Shown: positions 9,292-22,758 of the stretch, in pieces
Layout of the letters: each line of letters opens with the position of its first letter
Numbering within the stretch: the first letter of the stretch is position 1
Position numbers and translations under genes: made by a program
The notes under the pieces: generated by a model
The model's input: the letters and a program-made list of their open reading frames with translations, nothing else
Databases searched by the model: none
Told to the model about the DNA's origin: nothing
From: Zopfochytrium polystomum
Taxonomy: Eukaryota; Chytridiomycota; Chytridiomycetes; Chytridiales; Chytridiaceae
NCBI GenBank assembly: GCA_025765615.1
Contig: JAIVFJ010000325.1
Location: 1 to 64,000 of the forward strand
Direction: 5' to 3'
DNA: 64,000 nucleotides

Positions 9292-12172
9292 TTAGAACTG
9301 ATCTGCGTCGACAGCTCCGCCCAAGTCGATTGCGCGCGCCCTCGCCGCGTCTTCCCACGCGAGCTGCGCTGTCGTGACTTCCTCGATCAGCTTTGGAAAC
9401 TCGAACTGCACGAGTTTACGCTCTTGAATCGTGGTGATGGATGCCTTGACGCAACCGAGTACCGCGTTAACCGTCGCGAATGCGGGGGCACTGCAAACTG
9501 ATTGCCACACCTGCAATGAGAGATTCAGCGAAAGTCATTCAGCAAAAACATTGTTGCTATATAAGGTCGAAAAAGAAATTTCATACCTTCGTTCCTTCTG
9601 TCACGTCCTGCATCTTGCGCTCGTCTTCGCGAATGAGAGTCGTCACGTCGGCGTAAATGTCGAGCATCTTTTGCAGCTCCTCTCCGGACGACTGGAAATG
9701 GCGAAGCTCAGATTCCAGCTTGCGTACGCTGGCATCGGCGGACGCAATGTCGCGCTGGATCGCTTCGATTTCGCGCTGGGTGCCCTCGAGCGACTGCGTG
9801 ATGCTCTCAATCACCTTTGTCCGCTCGTTGGCCTCGTGCTCGGCGTTGTCCGCGTCCTGTTGATACACACCCAGCCCAATGCCAGCTCCGACGGCGAGCC
9901 CGATAGGTCCAAAAATGGACCCGATTCCGATCGCAAGGTCGCGTTTCTTGCGCTCTTCTGCCGCCCGCCGCCGCGCCTCCTCTAGCCGCTGCTGACTCTC
10001 CCGCAGCTTCTCCCACGCTTCGGCCTGATCCGCCATCTGCTTTTGGAACGTTGTCTGGCGCGCGGCCGCCAACTCCAGCTGCGCTTTCCGCTCCGCGCCC
10101 TTCCGCTCCTTGACCCGCCGCTGCACGTCCTGCACCGCCACAATACACTCGCTTTCCGTCCCAAGCGCCGCCGCATGCGCCTCCAGCCGCGCAGTGAACG
10201 CCTGCACCCGCCCCGCCACCGCGTCGACCGCCTCCTTGACCGCATCCATGGCGGCCCGCTCGTCGCTCTCGTCCCCCGCCGCCGCGAGCCGCCCCGCCAG
10301 CCCCGCAAGCGCGCCAACCCCCTCAGAGAACGCGGCCAGCTCCACCAGCACCTCGGACGCGTACGCCGGCAGCGCCGGCGACACCACCAGCACCTCGACG
10401 CCGTCCCCCTCGCACACCTCGGCGCCGTCCCGCACGAACCACGCCCCGCCGTCCCAATACAGCGGGTGGTGCCACTTGCCCAGCAGCCGCCGCCCGTCGC
10501 CCTCCACCCGCGACACGACCACGATTCCCGTCGCATCGGCGACCACCAGCCGCGCGCCGTCGCCGCGCGATGTCGCCCGCGTCCACGCCGCCGACGGCTC
10601 CCACGTCAGCCGCGTCGCCGGCGTCGCGCAGAGCACCTCGTACGTCGACTGCCGCTGCTCGCCGTGCAGAGGGAAGATCCCGGTGCGCTCCGCGGGCAGC
10701 ACTGCGCCAAAGGCTTGCGTGTCTTGGAGGTTTGCGAGCGCGACGTACTGCACCTCGTCGCCGCGACCGACGGGTATTTGGAACGCGTAGTCTGGCGCGG
10801 CGCCGTCGCTGGCTTCTTGAAACCAAACACTGCCGCCCTGTGCGTGTGTGTGTGAATGTGTGTGGTTGAGTGGGTGTGGGTGTGGGTGAGTGGGCGGGTG
10901 GGAATGGGATTTTCAAGTCACAGGGTCTATAGCTTTTCCTCCCTGCCCACGAGGACGACGAGCGTTACACTATCAGAACGAATGCAAACCTGCGGAGCCG
11001 GTCGAGCCGACACAACCAACACGTCGAATCGGTCCGGCGGGAACGAGTGCTCCCGCTGGCCATAGGGGAACCACGCGCCGCTCTTTGAAAACAGCGGGTG
11101 GTGCCACTTTCCCGGCACGCGAATCCCGTCGATCCACGCCGACGCGACGACCAGCCCCGACGCCTCGTCGCAGACGAGCCTGCCGCCGCCGTCGGGCTTC
11201 TCCAGCGTCCCCACGTACTCGGACGCCGGCTCCCACCGCACGTCCGCACTCGGCGACACGCACAGCACCTCGTAGTTGCTGGCCTTTTGCTCGCCGTGCA
11301 GCGCCAGGTATGCCACACCGTGCGGCGGGTAGACCTTTCCGAGCGCCAGATCGCCTCCGATCCACCCGCGCGCAATGTACTGCGCCACTTCGCGCCCCGG
11401 CGACTCGACCGCCACCGCGTCTCTCGGGACGTTGCCGTTCGCGGCGTGCTGGAACCAGTACACGGCTTCGTTGTTCCTCGAGGTCGTGTGGCCGCTGGTC
11501 GGTGCGCCTGCTGTGGGACGAGTGTGCTGATGGGGTGGGGGGGGTGGCAGGGACATGGAGGGTGCCGGCGTGAGTGCGATCGTTTTGTGGAGAAGAGGTC
11601 GTGTTGGGATCCTTGCGCAACCTCACCTGCAGCGTGGGAGAAATCACCAGCACGTCGCACTCCTCCGCGGGCCTCACGTGCTCCTTGCCTCCGGCAGGGA
11701 ACGACCCGGTGCCGTCGCCACCCCCGGCAGCAGCGGGGTACCGCCAGCCGCCGGGCACACGGTTCCCCTTGACGAACGTCGACGCGACGACCAGGGGGCC
11801 ACTTCCTTCGGCCGTTCCGTTCTCGTCGCAGACCACCAGCGCCGCACCACCGCCGTTGCCGGCGCCGGGGGTCCAGTCCGCGTACGCGGCGGCGAGCTCC
11901 CACCGCGCGGCGGCGGCGTCCGGACGCACGCACAGCACGTCGTACTCGGTGACCCGCACCTCGCGGCCGTAGTGCGGAAAGTACGCGCAGCCGTGTTCCG
12001 GGTGCACCTTGCCGAGGACGAGCGAGCCGCCGTCGTTGTCGACCCTGCCGCGCGCGACGTAGAGCGTGTCGGAGCCGACGGTCGGCACGCGCAGGGCGCG
12101 GGACGGGACCTTGCCGTCGCGGGCTGGCTCGAACCAGTGGGTGCGCAGCGGCGGGACAGGGGCGGCGAGCAT
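9292..12172 (-). CDS. Gene B': three-module DM9 lectin-like protein with helical, hydrophobic-hairpin domain
   Basis: Four exons fit by phase: 11627-12172, 10990-11526, 9587-10837 and 9292-9510, total about 850 residues. Exons 1, 2 and the first part of 3 each carry a DM9 pair (THWFEPARDGKVPSR, LGKVHPEHGCAYFPH; VYWFQHAANGNVPRD, LGKVYPPHGVAYLALHG; VWFQEASDGAAPDYA-like, GIFPLHGEQ). The helical region has a hydrophobic stretch at about residues 666-684 (GSIFGPIGLAVGAGIGLG) between two heptad-rich helices. Compared with B it has one more DM9 exon, a single hydrophobic unit and no hydrophobic tail: it stops at DADQF. The acceptor of exon 2 was chosen at 11527-11529 because it is the only nearby CAG in phase. 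(GT)n at 12177-12204 reads (CA)n on the gene's strand, just before the ATG. Confidence 0.8.
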
Positions 12173-13010
<838 letters not shown>

Positions 13011-15828
13011 ATGCTGTCGTCCTCGTCAACCGCCGCTCCCGCCACATCCGGATCGAAGGAGATCCTCGCCCTCACAAAGCGCGACGACCGTGCCGCTGAC
13101 GTTGTCCTCAACCTGTGGGCCAAAGAGAACCACACCGATCTGCTCTGTGTCGGCCCACGCGCCATCCAGCTGATGGGCATGATCATTCTGCTCGCCACAA
13201 AGCGCACCGTCGATCTCGACCTGAAGGTGAGGTGGTTGCGGTTTCGGCTGTGATGCTCGTGGATCACGGGAATGTTTAATTCAACAACCTTTTTTTTTTT
13301 TTCTTTTGTTTTTTTTTCTTCTCGCCTCCCGATTGTTTTCTGCCATTATCAAACAACAAAGAGCGCCCGCCTCGTCAAGTACCCCACGCTCCGCCCGAAC
13401 CTCCTCGCCGTGGTCAACATGTGCTACAAGTCGTTCACCACGGCCGAGAAGAACATGTCAAAGCTGCAAATGCGGACAGGCCCTGCCGTGATTCCTGCGA
13501 TGGTCGTTAAAATGCTCACAATCATCGCAAAAGAAACCCCGCAGAACATTAAAGAGGTATGTATCTCTGGGAATGACGCGGGTGTTGGGCCCAGTTCACT
13601 GATCTTTTTCCCTTTTTTTTTGACACCAATAAACACAACAGCTCGTGCCTGACCTTGTCGACTCAATTAAAGCACAGACAGCCGCTTGTGTCGCCGAGGT
13701 AAGGAACACTGGCAGCGTCGGAAATACCCCAATGCTTGTTGCCCACCGTCTGCCCCATTTACGCTCCCATGACGGTGCTGATGTCTTTTTCTCCATCCCA
13801 ACAAGACCAAAGAAGTCGTGGACATGTTCAACGGTGTCATGGACTTTGTCGCTGGTAGGCACTTGCCGGGAATCGTTTCTACCTCCTTGCCCTCATCGAA
13901 TCATACTCTTTCATTCTCTCACACTGTGAATATTCCCTTGAAAAAAAATAGAGCTCTCCGAAGTCATGGTCGCCAGCGACGACAAGCTGCGCAAGCAAGC
14001 CAAAGAACACGAGGACGAGCGCAAGGTGCGCGAGATGGAGCTTGCCTGGCAGGAGGACGCGCTCAAGCGACTCGAGACCGAAATCGCGGCCGCAAAAGCA
14101 GACCAAGAAAAGGCCGAAAAGATGTTTGAGCAGGTGTCGCGCGAGCAGCCCAGCGGCTGGGAGACCATCGGTATGGCGCTCGTCGAGGCTCTGCCCAGCA
14201 TGGTCAACAGCGTCGCCAGCTTCGTCGGCCCCGGCGCAAAGGTCGCCGCCGTCGCCAACGCGGCTGGCGCTGTTGCGGCCAACACCGCCGCGAGCCAATC
14301 CGGACAGCCCGGCGCGGCGCCACAGCAGCAACCCGCCGCAGTCGACGAGAACAGGCTCCTCCGCGAAGTGCCAAAAGTGACGGCGCCGGTGAAGACCGTG
14401 CTGGATCTGGTCGACAAGCTCGAAAAGGCGGGCACGGGAGGCGGCGCCGTGTGGAAGAACGTCGAGGAAACGACGAGTTTTGCCGCCAAGCTGTTTGATT
14501 TGGCCAAAACCGCCGTCCCAGAGTCGGCCGCGTCTGCCGGCAGTGGCACGGCAAGCGACATGAAGAAGCTCATCGATTCCACTTCGGAGGTGAGGGGGCT
14601 GTTGGGGTTGGATCGTTCGACGGCCGGCTTTGTTTGGCTACGAACTAACTCGGCCCTTTTTAAATCGGACCCAGCTTTTTGAAGCTTTGAAAACGGAGGC
14701 AAAGCTGACCGAGCACGACCCCGCGAAGATTCAAAGCCTCGTAAAGAGCGCGGCCCAATTGAAGCCGTTGGTCGGCGCGCTCGAGGCCCGTTCGGCCATG
14801 ATTGTCAACTCGTCCCCACTTGTGCCTGCCTTCAACCCAACCGCAGCGAAGCAGGCGGTCGGCAGCGCCGTGCAGCAGTTGAACGAAAACTGGAGGACCA
14901 AGCTCCAAATCTCGGCCGCTCGTCTCGAACAGCTCCAGAATGTGCTGGCCGACAAGAGCAGGATGCAAATGGAGGCGGACAAGCGCCGCGCCGAGCTCAG
15001 CGCCAAAATGTCGACGATCAAATTTGAGGTGAGCTCGCTGTTTCTTAAGTGCGCGGTTTTCTGTGTCTTACTGGCCCCAACCGTTTCACCTAACTGACCT
15101 CGAACGAAAACAATAGGAAATGTCGTTGGCCGAGATGATCAAGATCCTGCAGGAAGCCTTTGACCTCTTGCAGGACCTCCGCCAGCAGTGGCGCCAGCTG
15201 CTCCGCTTCTTTGAGCACATCCAGTCTACCATCGACACGGTCCTCCGCTCGCGCGTCGAATCAATGATCGGCCCGGCCAGCAAGATCGCCATCGGAAGAC
15301 TCACCTGGTCCGACACCCTGCGCGACCTTATGTACGACGATGCAGTCGTCACCCTCGGCACATGCAACTATTTGTCGTCTCTCGCGAGCACCTACGTCGA
15401 GGTTCGGCATCCACCACACGACTGCTTTCCCCTTCATATCGCTGAAAGATTACGTCTCTCACTGACAATCCCCATCCCAGATCTCCCACGCCCACTACAC
15501 AACGCCGCTCAACCTCGTCGGCAAGCTCATCTCCCTCGACCCCTCGACGGCCGCCGACGAGATTGCGCGCCAGACGCTCCTCCTCAAGTCGCAGTGCGAC
15601 GACGCCTCGACCGCCATCGCCGACGCGCTCGCCGCAAAGACCGCCGCGCTGCAGGAGCAGCTGGCCGCCCGCCGCTCGCAGGTCCAGGGCACCCTCGCCG
15701 TGCTGTACGACGACGGACCCGCTGCGAAGCCGCCCGCCGCGGTTGCGGCCGTCGAGAAGGCGGTGAAGGAGAGTGCGGCGGAGGCGAGGAAGGAGATTGT
15801 GGCGAGGTTCGAGGACGACCAGTTTTAG
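13011..15828 (+). CDS. Gene A: long alpha-helical protein with one hydrophobic segment, unknown family
   Basis: Eight exons with consistent phases: 13011-13226, 13362-13556, 13642-13698, 13806-13854, 13952-14589, 14675-15028, 15117-15401 and 15481-15828, total about 713 residues. No signal peptide. Predicted mostly helical: residues 178-235 form a charged heptad coil (EHEDERKVREMELAWQE), followed at about 246-283 by a small-residue hydrophobic stretch (MVNSVASFVGPGAKVAAVAN), then further amphipathic helices and an Ala-rich C-terminal coil. The layout (coil, hydrophobic head, coil) resembles subunits of multi-part alpha-helical pore formers, but I recognise no family signature. Its neighbour B' is divergently transcribed 840 bp away and the pair is duplicated together, suggesting joint function. 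An AATAAA-type signal lies near 15888. Confidence 0.8.
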
Positions 15829-16865
15829 AGGGGGCGTGGGCTCTCGAAACGCGAACGCGGGTCGTATTACAAAAGAAAAGTATGCATAATAAAAAAAGGA
15901 AGCTCAAGTGCTTTTAGTCGGTGCGAGGGTCTGCTACACCAGTCTGAAGTCCTGCTGACCACAATGCTTATTCGACTTGAGCGGGTCCTGCAACGTAGCA
16001 CTGTTTACCGCAATAGCGGATCGTTGAACAATTACGGATTTTCAGAGCGTCTTCTCAGAACCTTTGTCGAACGATCGGCGACGAGGTGTTGTATTGAGGG
16101 TCAACCAGTTTCAAAGTAAATGTAACTTTGTTTTGGACAGCCTTCCAAACGGCAATTACATGCATTCAAAGACAGTATTTGTGGACAGCTCGGAATGGGC
16201 GCTCGTTCGTTTCACCTGTTGGGGGGAGGGGGCTTCACGTCGAAGGAGTAACCAACAGTCTCCAACAGGAACCAGGTCTCCGTTTTTGTGCCTTCTTGCC
16301 ACGAACCAAAGCAGTTCCCTGTGCGACTGTTTGCGCTGTTTACCAAATACCCCTGTTTTTGTTTTTCATACTATCAGCACTGTCTGGGTGATGCTGAACA
16401 GCGGTCCCCAATGAGACATGTGTTGCTCTCGGTAGAATTGTGTCTTCTCGACATGGAGACCTTGCTTTTTCCTATTGGATGCCATGGTGGCATGGGTGGA
16501 AGTAAGTTAAAAGAGTGTGTGTGAATTGGGTGAGTCATGCATATGAATACCCAGAGCCAGTTGTTGTTGGTTTGGGAAGGGACAGAGACAAGAAGGAGTG
16601 GAGAGAGAGAGAGAGAGAGACAGACAGGAGCAATGGAGATGAGTTTCGAGGCGAGAGGTGACCTTTATTGAGGAGCACGTGCACATGCACCCACCAAAGA
16701 GAAAATTTGCATCTCCGTTTTGCTTCCCCTTTTTTTGTTCCAAAACGTATAAACTCCTGTGGGGAGCACTGAAAAAGAACAGCGACAGACAGACAGGCAG
16801 GCAGGCAGGCAGACAGACAGATAGATAGACAGACCGACTGACGGACCGACAGACAGACAGCAACC
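15829..16865. other. Intergenic; 3' flank of A and 5' region of the glycosidase gene
   Basis: No gene seen. From 16599 a GA tract, and at about 16780-16862 a GACA/GGCA tetranucleotide repeat, which lies directly before the ATG at 16866 and is probably 5' UTR. Confidence 0.5.
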
Positions 16866-18652
16866 ATGCCTCTATGTTCGGCATCTTCATCACAGCCACG
16901 ACGAGCCGCCGTTACCACGACGACGACGACGACGACGACGACAACGCTCATCCTACTTGCTCTGGGTGTCCTTTCTCTGCTCATTAGCAACGGCCAACGC
17001 ATTGCCGCTGCAGGCACATCGGGCGTTCCCACCGTGGGCAAGTTCGTCCTTGGAGCGTGGTGAGCATTACCAAACGTTTCCAAGACAGCGAGCTTCCTTC
17101 TCTCCCTACTTCCCGCGGCCCGCCCTCTAACTCTCCGCGTGCTCAATCGAACTTATGCCAGGGTCAACTACGAAGAGTACCCCGATTCGCTCGACACTCC
17201 AGCCACCTTCAACAAGAGGCTTGGCTACAACGTGGGAAGCTTCCAGGTTCGCCAGAGCATCCCCCCGATCGTCAGGGCCGACGGCACCAAGCACCTCGTC
17301 AATGCTTCCATCTTTGACGATGGCACTGACGCGTCGATCTTCATAACCATCTGTAAGCTCCAATGCCACCACCACCTTCTTGGCAGGAGGATCCTACTGT
17401 CGTCGTTGGCGCGGAGCTGAAATCTGAACCCTTTTTTACCCCACAGATGCCGATCAAACCGGTGCAGGGGGGTCGGGCCTTGACCTCGTCACCCAGGCCG
17501 AGCTGACCGCCCTAGCGCAGCAGCTGTCTGCACTCAGCAACTCTACTGGTCGTGCCATCATCATGCGCTACCTGCCAGAGTTCAACGGCGACTGGATGCT
17601 GTACGGCGGGAAGCCAACCGCGTTTGTCGCAAACTGGAAGCTAATGGCCGCGACGATGCGCAGCATCGCACCTGACGTCAAGCTGGTGTGGTCCCCCAAC
17701 TTCAACCTCGACTCGAGCGGCGACAGCGCCGGCGGAACCCCGTACTGGCCCGGCGCGGAGAACGTTGACATTGTCGGCACTTCTCAATATTGGAAATGTA
17801 AGTATTGGTGGCCCTTCCCCTCTGCACCTGAAAACTAACACCCATCGCTCACTATTTCTTCACGGATCCAAAGCTTCACAGAAAGCCATCAACACTGGCG
17901 CTGCTTTTGCTGGAAACGTCGCGCCCGGCGCGACTTTCTTCGCCGACAGTATCACCTATGTCTACAACACGTACGCCAAAGCCTACAACAAGCCTTTCAT
18001 TATTTCCGAGGCGTCTGCTGCTTGGGAGTCTACCACGACTGTCCAGTACACAAACTCGGTGACGCAGCCGGAGCTTCAATTTGTGAGTTTAAACACCTTT
18101 TTTTTTCCCCTGAGACGATAAAACCTGGGAAGGGCCTAATCCGTTTTTTTTTCCCTTTCGTTTTCCTTTTGTCGTTCTCGTCTTGTAGGATTTTTGGTCG
18201 CAAGTGTTCACTGCCTTCACATCTGGAAACTTCCCATTGTTTTCGATGGCGCAGGTTTTTGAGTACGACAAGGTGGGACTTTTTTCCATGCACCACTGGC
18301 ATCCAAATAGCTTGTCTTGACCGTCCTGCTTTCCTCTTTCCAGTTCGAAGATGCATACCAACGCGACTTCCGCGCGACGTGGGACCCGGCAACCCGCAAC
18401 CGATTCGTCGACTCCCTCCAGACGCTGATCACCTCAAACAAAGTCGTGTGGGCGAACAGTGCGTCCGGCGGAGCATCCTCTGCCTCCAGCGGCACCGCGA
18501 CCAAGGCGCCGACCCAGTCCTCTGCTGTCGTGACGTCCACGAATTCACCTTCCAGCAGCAAGTCTGCCGCGATGCGCCGCCTCGACTGTCTAGTTGGATT
18601 GTCTGGTGCTGCCGTCTCTGCCGCTTTGGCGGTAGGCTCGCTTATTTTTTGA
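16866..18652 (+). CDS. Secreted/GPI-type glycoside hydrolase, GH26-like
   Basis: Six exons in phase: 16866-17059, 17162-17352, 17447-17797, 17874-18082, 18189-18272 and 18344-18652, total 445 residues. The N-terminus has a Thr run and a hydrophobic segment (LILLALGVLSLLI) acting as signal or anchor. The core has RYLPEFNGDWMLYGG, matching the GH26-type acid/base block (HEMNG-like, Glu present), WSPNFNLDSS, a substrate-loop PGAENVDIVGTSQY, and KPFIISEAS, which fits the nucleophile strand. The C-terminus is Ser/Thr-rich and ends in a hydrophobic stretch (GAAVSAALAVGSLIF), as in GPI-anchored wall enzymes. Likely acts on mannan- or glucan-type polysaccharides at the cell surface; exact substrate unknown. 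Most introns are 70-106 bp. Confidence 0.8.
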
Positions 18653-19149
18653 AGAAGAACCCTAGAAGTTGCGAGACTGGTTACTGGCCCAAACACCTAT
18701 AAATACATATAGCTGAGGCTTATTTAACTGAATTCAGATGGCCTACTTGCGTGGAGTTCCTTTTTCCCCGGACCAAGATGGGGAAAGCCGCATCGGAGGG
18801 TGGGCGCGGGGGAAGAACGAGGAACGTCTAGCAATACCCGCGGTTCTTCAGTGCCCGATTCCGTCGCTGGGTTTGAGTTTGCGGAAAAAGAGCGCCGGGC
18901 TGAGCCAACTTGCCGACCGTGTCCGAATTCAAGAACCGCAAGTCGAATTGTCTCAAAGGTTATTTTCCATCCAATCAAACCTCGAAGACACTCGGCACCC
19001 TCCCTTTCCGCCTCCCCGGTTGGGGTCAAACGCCGGGGGCCTGCGCGTGAACAGAGGAGGCGAAGTGCAACGGACGCAACGCACGCACGAGGAAGCACGT
19101 CCGACCCGCTTCCCCTCCGGCCGGCGAGAGAAACGAAAAACCAACCAAC
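18653..19149. other. Intergenic/promoter of the transporter gene; no gene seen
   Basis: Open frames occur on both strands but show no recognisable protein. The transporter's first ATG is taken at 19150. Confidence 0.4.
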
Positions 19150-22100
19150 ATGCGACCTCCTCCGCGCGGCATCCACCACCACCACCAGCCCCCCGCGGCC
19201 ATCCAGCGCCGCGGTACTACCCTGATCCAGGTGAAAGGAAACGGCTCCGGGAGCGCTGCGCTTTTTGAGCCCTGTACTTCGCCCTGAAGCTCTGACTCGT
19301 TCTGGCCCCATCCGCGCTCATTCCCCTCCTCCCCACCATTTCCCCAATAAAAATATAAAAATCAGCTTTTGGACTCGAAAAACGTCGGCGTGGTGAGTCT
19401 TCTGAATAAAAGATGCTCCAAGCGATCCATCCCTGATATCATCAAACTCCCGCCCCGCCCCTCTCACACCCCCCTGCAGATCGGCGGGATCGCGCTCCTC
19501 GTCAACAGCATGACGGGTCCAGGCATTCCGCAGACTCAAGCTATCTACCAGCAGGTAGCTTGTTTTCGTACCTGGAACTTGGCAACAGGGCGTGCGGACG
19601 GCGCTAAAAAAACTCAAATTAGTCGGGTTGGCTCGTCGTCACGCTCCTCTTTTGCGTGTTTGGCGTCGCGGCGACCCTATGCTCGCTGTTCATCGTCGAG
19701 GCCATCCAGGCCGTGCCGGGCAACAAGCACTTTCAGGTACTGGTTTTATTTTTTTTTTTTCTTTCATTGGAGGCGGCCGCCCAAAAATACGGATGCTTTC
19801 GCCGCCGTCCCTCGGGCATCTCAAAAATCAAATGATGAAAAACACCTGTAGGGCACGGTCGAGTTCGGAACCCTCATCGCATTCTTCTTTGGCCCCGCCG
19901 CGACCGCCGTCGGCGTCTTTTGCCTCTACGCCTCCTTCGTCGCGAGCGCCGTCTCCGCGGCCGTCCTCGCCGCCCAGGTAGACCAATTCCCTACTACATC
20001 GCTGACGCTGGATCCGCCCGCCCCCCGGCCCCCCGAACTGACCCTGTTTCTTTAACCTCCCGAAACATACATATAATCAAATGACCAAAAAAATTAGACC
20101 TTTGACGGCCTGTTCCTCGCCGTGTTTGGCCGTACCTGCGCCCTCACCGTCGTCACCGACCGCAACGCCACAGCCTCCACAGCCTCCATCGCCGCGTTCG
20201 CGTGCGTCGGTGACTACGACGCTTTGAAGACGCTGTACGCAGAAAGGTGCGGGCAAACTGGGCCTGCGTTTGGTTTTTTTGGTGCTTTCGTTGGCTTACA
20301 AGAACCCTGTGCGAAACTCAAAAAACAAACAAACAAAAAAAAAAAACAAACTTCAACTTAGGATCGCGGTCTCGTACGGATTGCTGGTATGCGTGGATCT
20401 CTGTTTCGGGGGTTTCTGGTTGCGAGAGGGGCGCGGGGAAGGAAGGGTGCCAGGGTGTAAGGGACACTTATAACGATTCTATTTGAAATGTAGGCCCTCA
20501 TCGCGGTCGCCGTGCCCCAGAGCTTCCGCGAAATCAAGGAGAACCTGCGCGTGCAGTTGGGTCAGTGGTATCCAAAGTTCCCTCCCTTTCCCACACAAAA
20601 TTGCTTCCCGACCTGACCAAGCAATGGGCCGCTTTCAAAACATACACACATAAAAATCTCCACGACCCCTTAGCAAGCTTCGCGGTCACGCTCGTCATCT
20701 TAATCGAGTGGCTCGCGACCTCCGCCTACGATGGCCTCGACGCCCGACGCGTCCCCGCCGTCGGCGACCCCGGCGGCTTCCAGGGCCTCGTCGGCATCGT
20801 CCTGATGAACTTTGCGTTCGTCACCAGCGTGCCGTCGTGGATCAACGTCAAGGTGAGTCGCCCGGGAGTTGCGGACCGTGGGGAGACCGTTTGTGTGGGT
20901 CCGACTCGTGGTGGATTGTGGGCTGGGGCAGAGTAATACGTGCAGGGCACTACGTTGTTTAAAAAAGATAACCAAACGCCGGCCCTACAACAGAAAAGCG
21001 ACGTCAACGTCCAAAAGACGCTGTGGATTTCATCGACTCTTTCCACGGCCGTGTACATCCTGGTTGGATGCATCCGTGAGTGGTATTTTTACCTTTATTA
21101 ATGCAGACAGAGCGCTCCCTTCCTCCATATAAACAGAACGCGTCGCTCCGTCTCCTCCCCCGGCCACCGCCCCGACCGCCCCCTAACCCCCTACTCCCGT
21201 CCTCCCTCGTCAACGCTTCCCAGCCGCTCTCGCCGTGACCATCCCGCAGGGCTCCAACTTTGTCGACCAGCTACTGCAGTCGGACCACGTCTGGAGCCGC
21301 ATCTTTGCCTTTGCCTTCTCCCTCACGGTCCTGCTGCCGTCGATCCCGCTCTTTTTCATCATGGCGAGGGCAAACTTGACGCAGTGCTCGCCTTTGAATA
21401 ACGGCAAGCTGTGGTGTTGCTTGCGGCAAAAAAAAAAGTGTTTTAACAGTAGTCTTTTTCTTCACTTCCCCTCCCTCGCACACCACTCACGCAGCAACCA
21501 TCTTGATAATGACGCATGTGATTCCTTGGATACTTGTCGTCCCGCTCGCCGGGGGCGGCGCGCTCAACACTTTTAATATCTGGACCTCCCTCATATTCGT
21601 GGCTACCGCCAACTTTATTTTCCCCCTTGCAATCTACCTGAAGGCCGTGTGCTTTCGCGAAGCGTACAACGAGACAAGAGGTGGTTACCATTTCCCCCGC
21701 AACCAACCAAACCAAACCAGCCCAACTCAACCCACTTCCCGCACACACTCTTTCCCAGCCCTCTCAGAGCGCCAAAAGCGCATCCTGAAAGCCGTGCACG
21801 CAAAGTCGAAAACCATCAACGACTTTATCGACAACTACTCCCTCATCCAGTCCCACCTCGCCGTCCGCCGGAGCAGCAGGCCGCACGCAAACTCGATCCT
21901 CCGCGCTCTGCCGCCGCCCCAGCCGCCGCTGCAGCCTCTGACTTTGCCGGTGCCTACGTCGAACGTGTCGCGCGACGGTGGGAGCGACCGCGCCGTCGAC
22001 GGCGATGACCCCGGCAAAACCGAGCCGCATAACAACCGCCACCACCACCACCACCTCCGCGTAACCCCGCCGCCCGATCGCTCGCTGCAGTCCTTCCACG

Positions 22101-22722
22101 ACGCAATCGCCGAGCCCACCACCACCGCCGCAGCCGCCGCCACATCAGCAGCAGCAGCAGCTGCAGCATCGCCGCCGCCGGCGCCGGTGGCAGCGGCGTC
22201 GTCGTCGTCTACAACGCTGCACGACCCGCCCGCCAGCCCAGCGCCACCGTCCGTGTCGTTCCTCACGCCCGACGACGACGACGAGCTCCCGGCGCCTGCG
22301 CACACTAGTGGCACCCAGTCCGCCCTGCCCCCGCCGCCGCCGCAGCACCAGCATCCGCAACCAACCCGCCCCGCCCCGCCGCACGCGCCGCCGGCGCCAG
22401 AGTCCCTCGCGGCGCTGCTACCCCCCCGGTACGCGCGCGTCCGCCGCGACCACCGCCACCGCGGGCAGCTCGCGACGGTCCCGCGCGCCGTCGTCGTCCG
22501 TCGTGTTTGTCGTCGTCGTCGACGGCGACGACGAGAACCGCGCAAGCGCCGCCGCCGTCGTGGACGTTCACGACGACGACGACGACGACGACGACGTAGC
22601 CGCCGCCGCGGCGGCGGTAGTCGCGAGAATCCAGCGCGCGGACGCGCACCTCCTCGAGGACCTGCCGGACCCGGAGACGACGACCACCGGCTATGACGAG
22701 GACGACGACGAAGAAGACGAGG

Positions 22723-22758
<36 letters not shown>

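Noticed and set aside
9058..9501. Plus-strand open frame over the 3' end of B'
   Set aside because: The minus strand encodes the shared WQSV ... QLAWE exon of B/B', with conserved splice sites.
10043..10855. Plus-strand open frame opposite B'
   Set aside because: Shadow of the GC-rich DM9/helical exon; DM9 motifs and splice phases support the minus strand.
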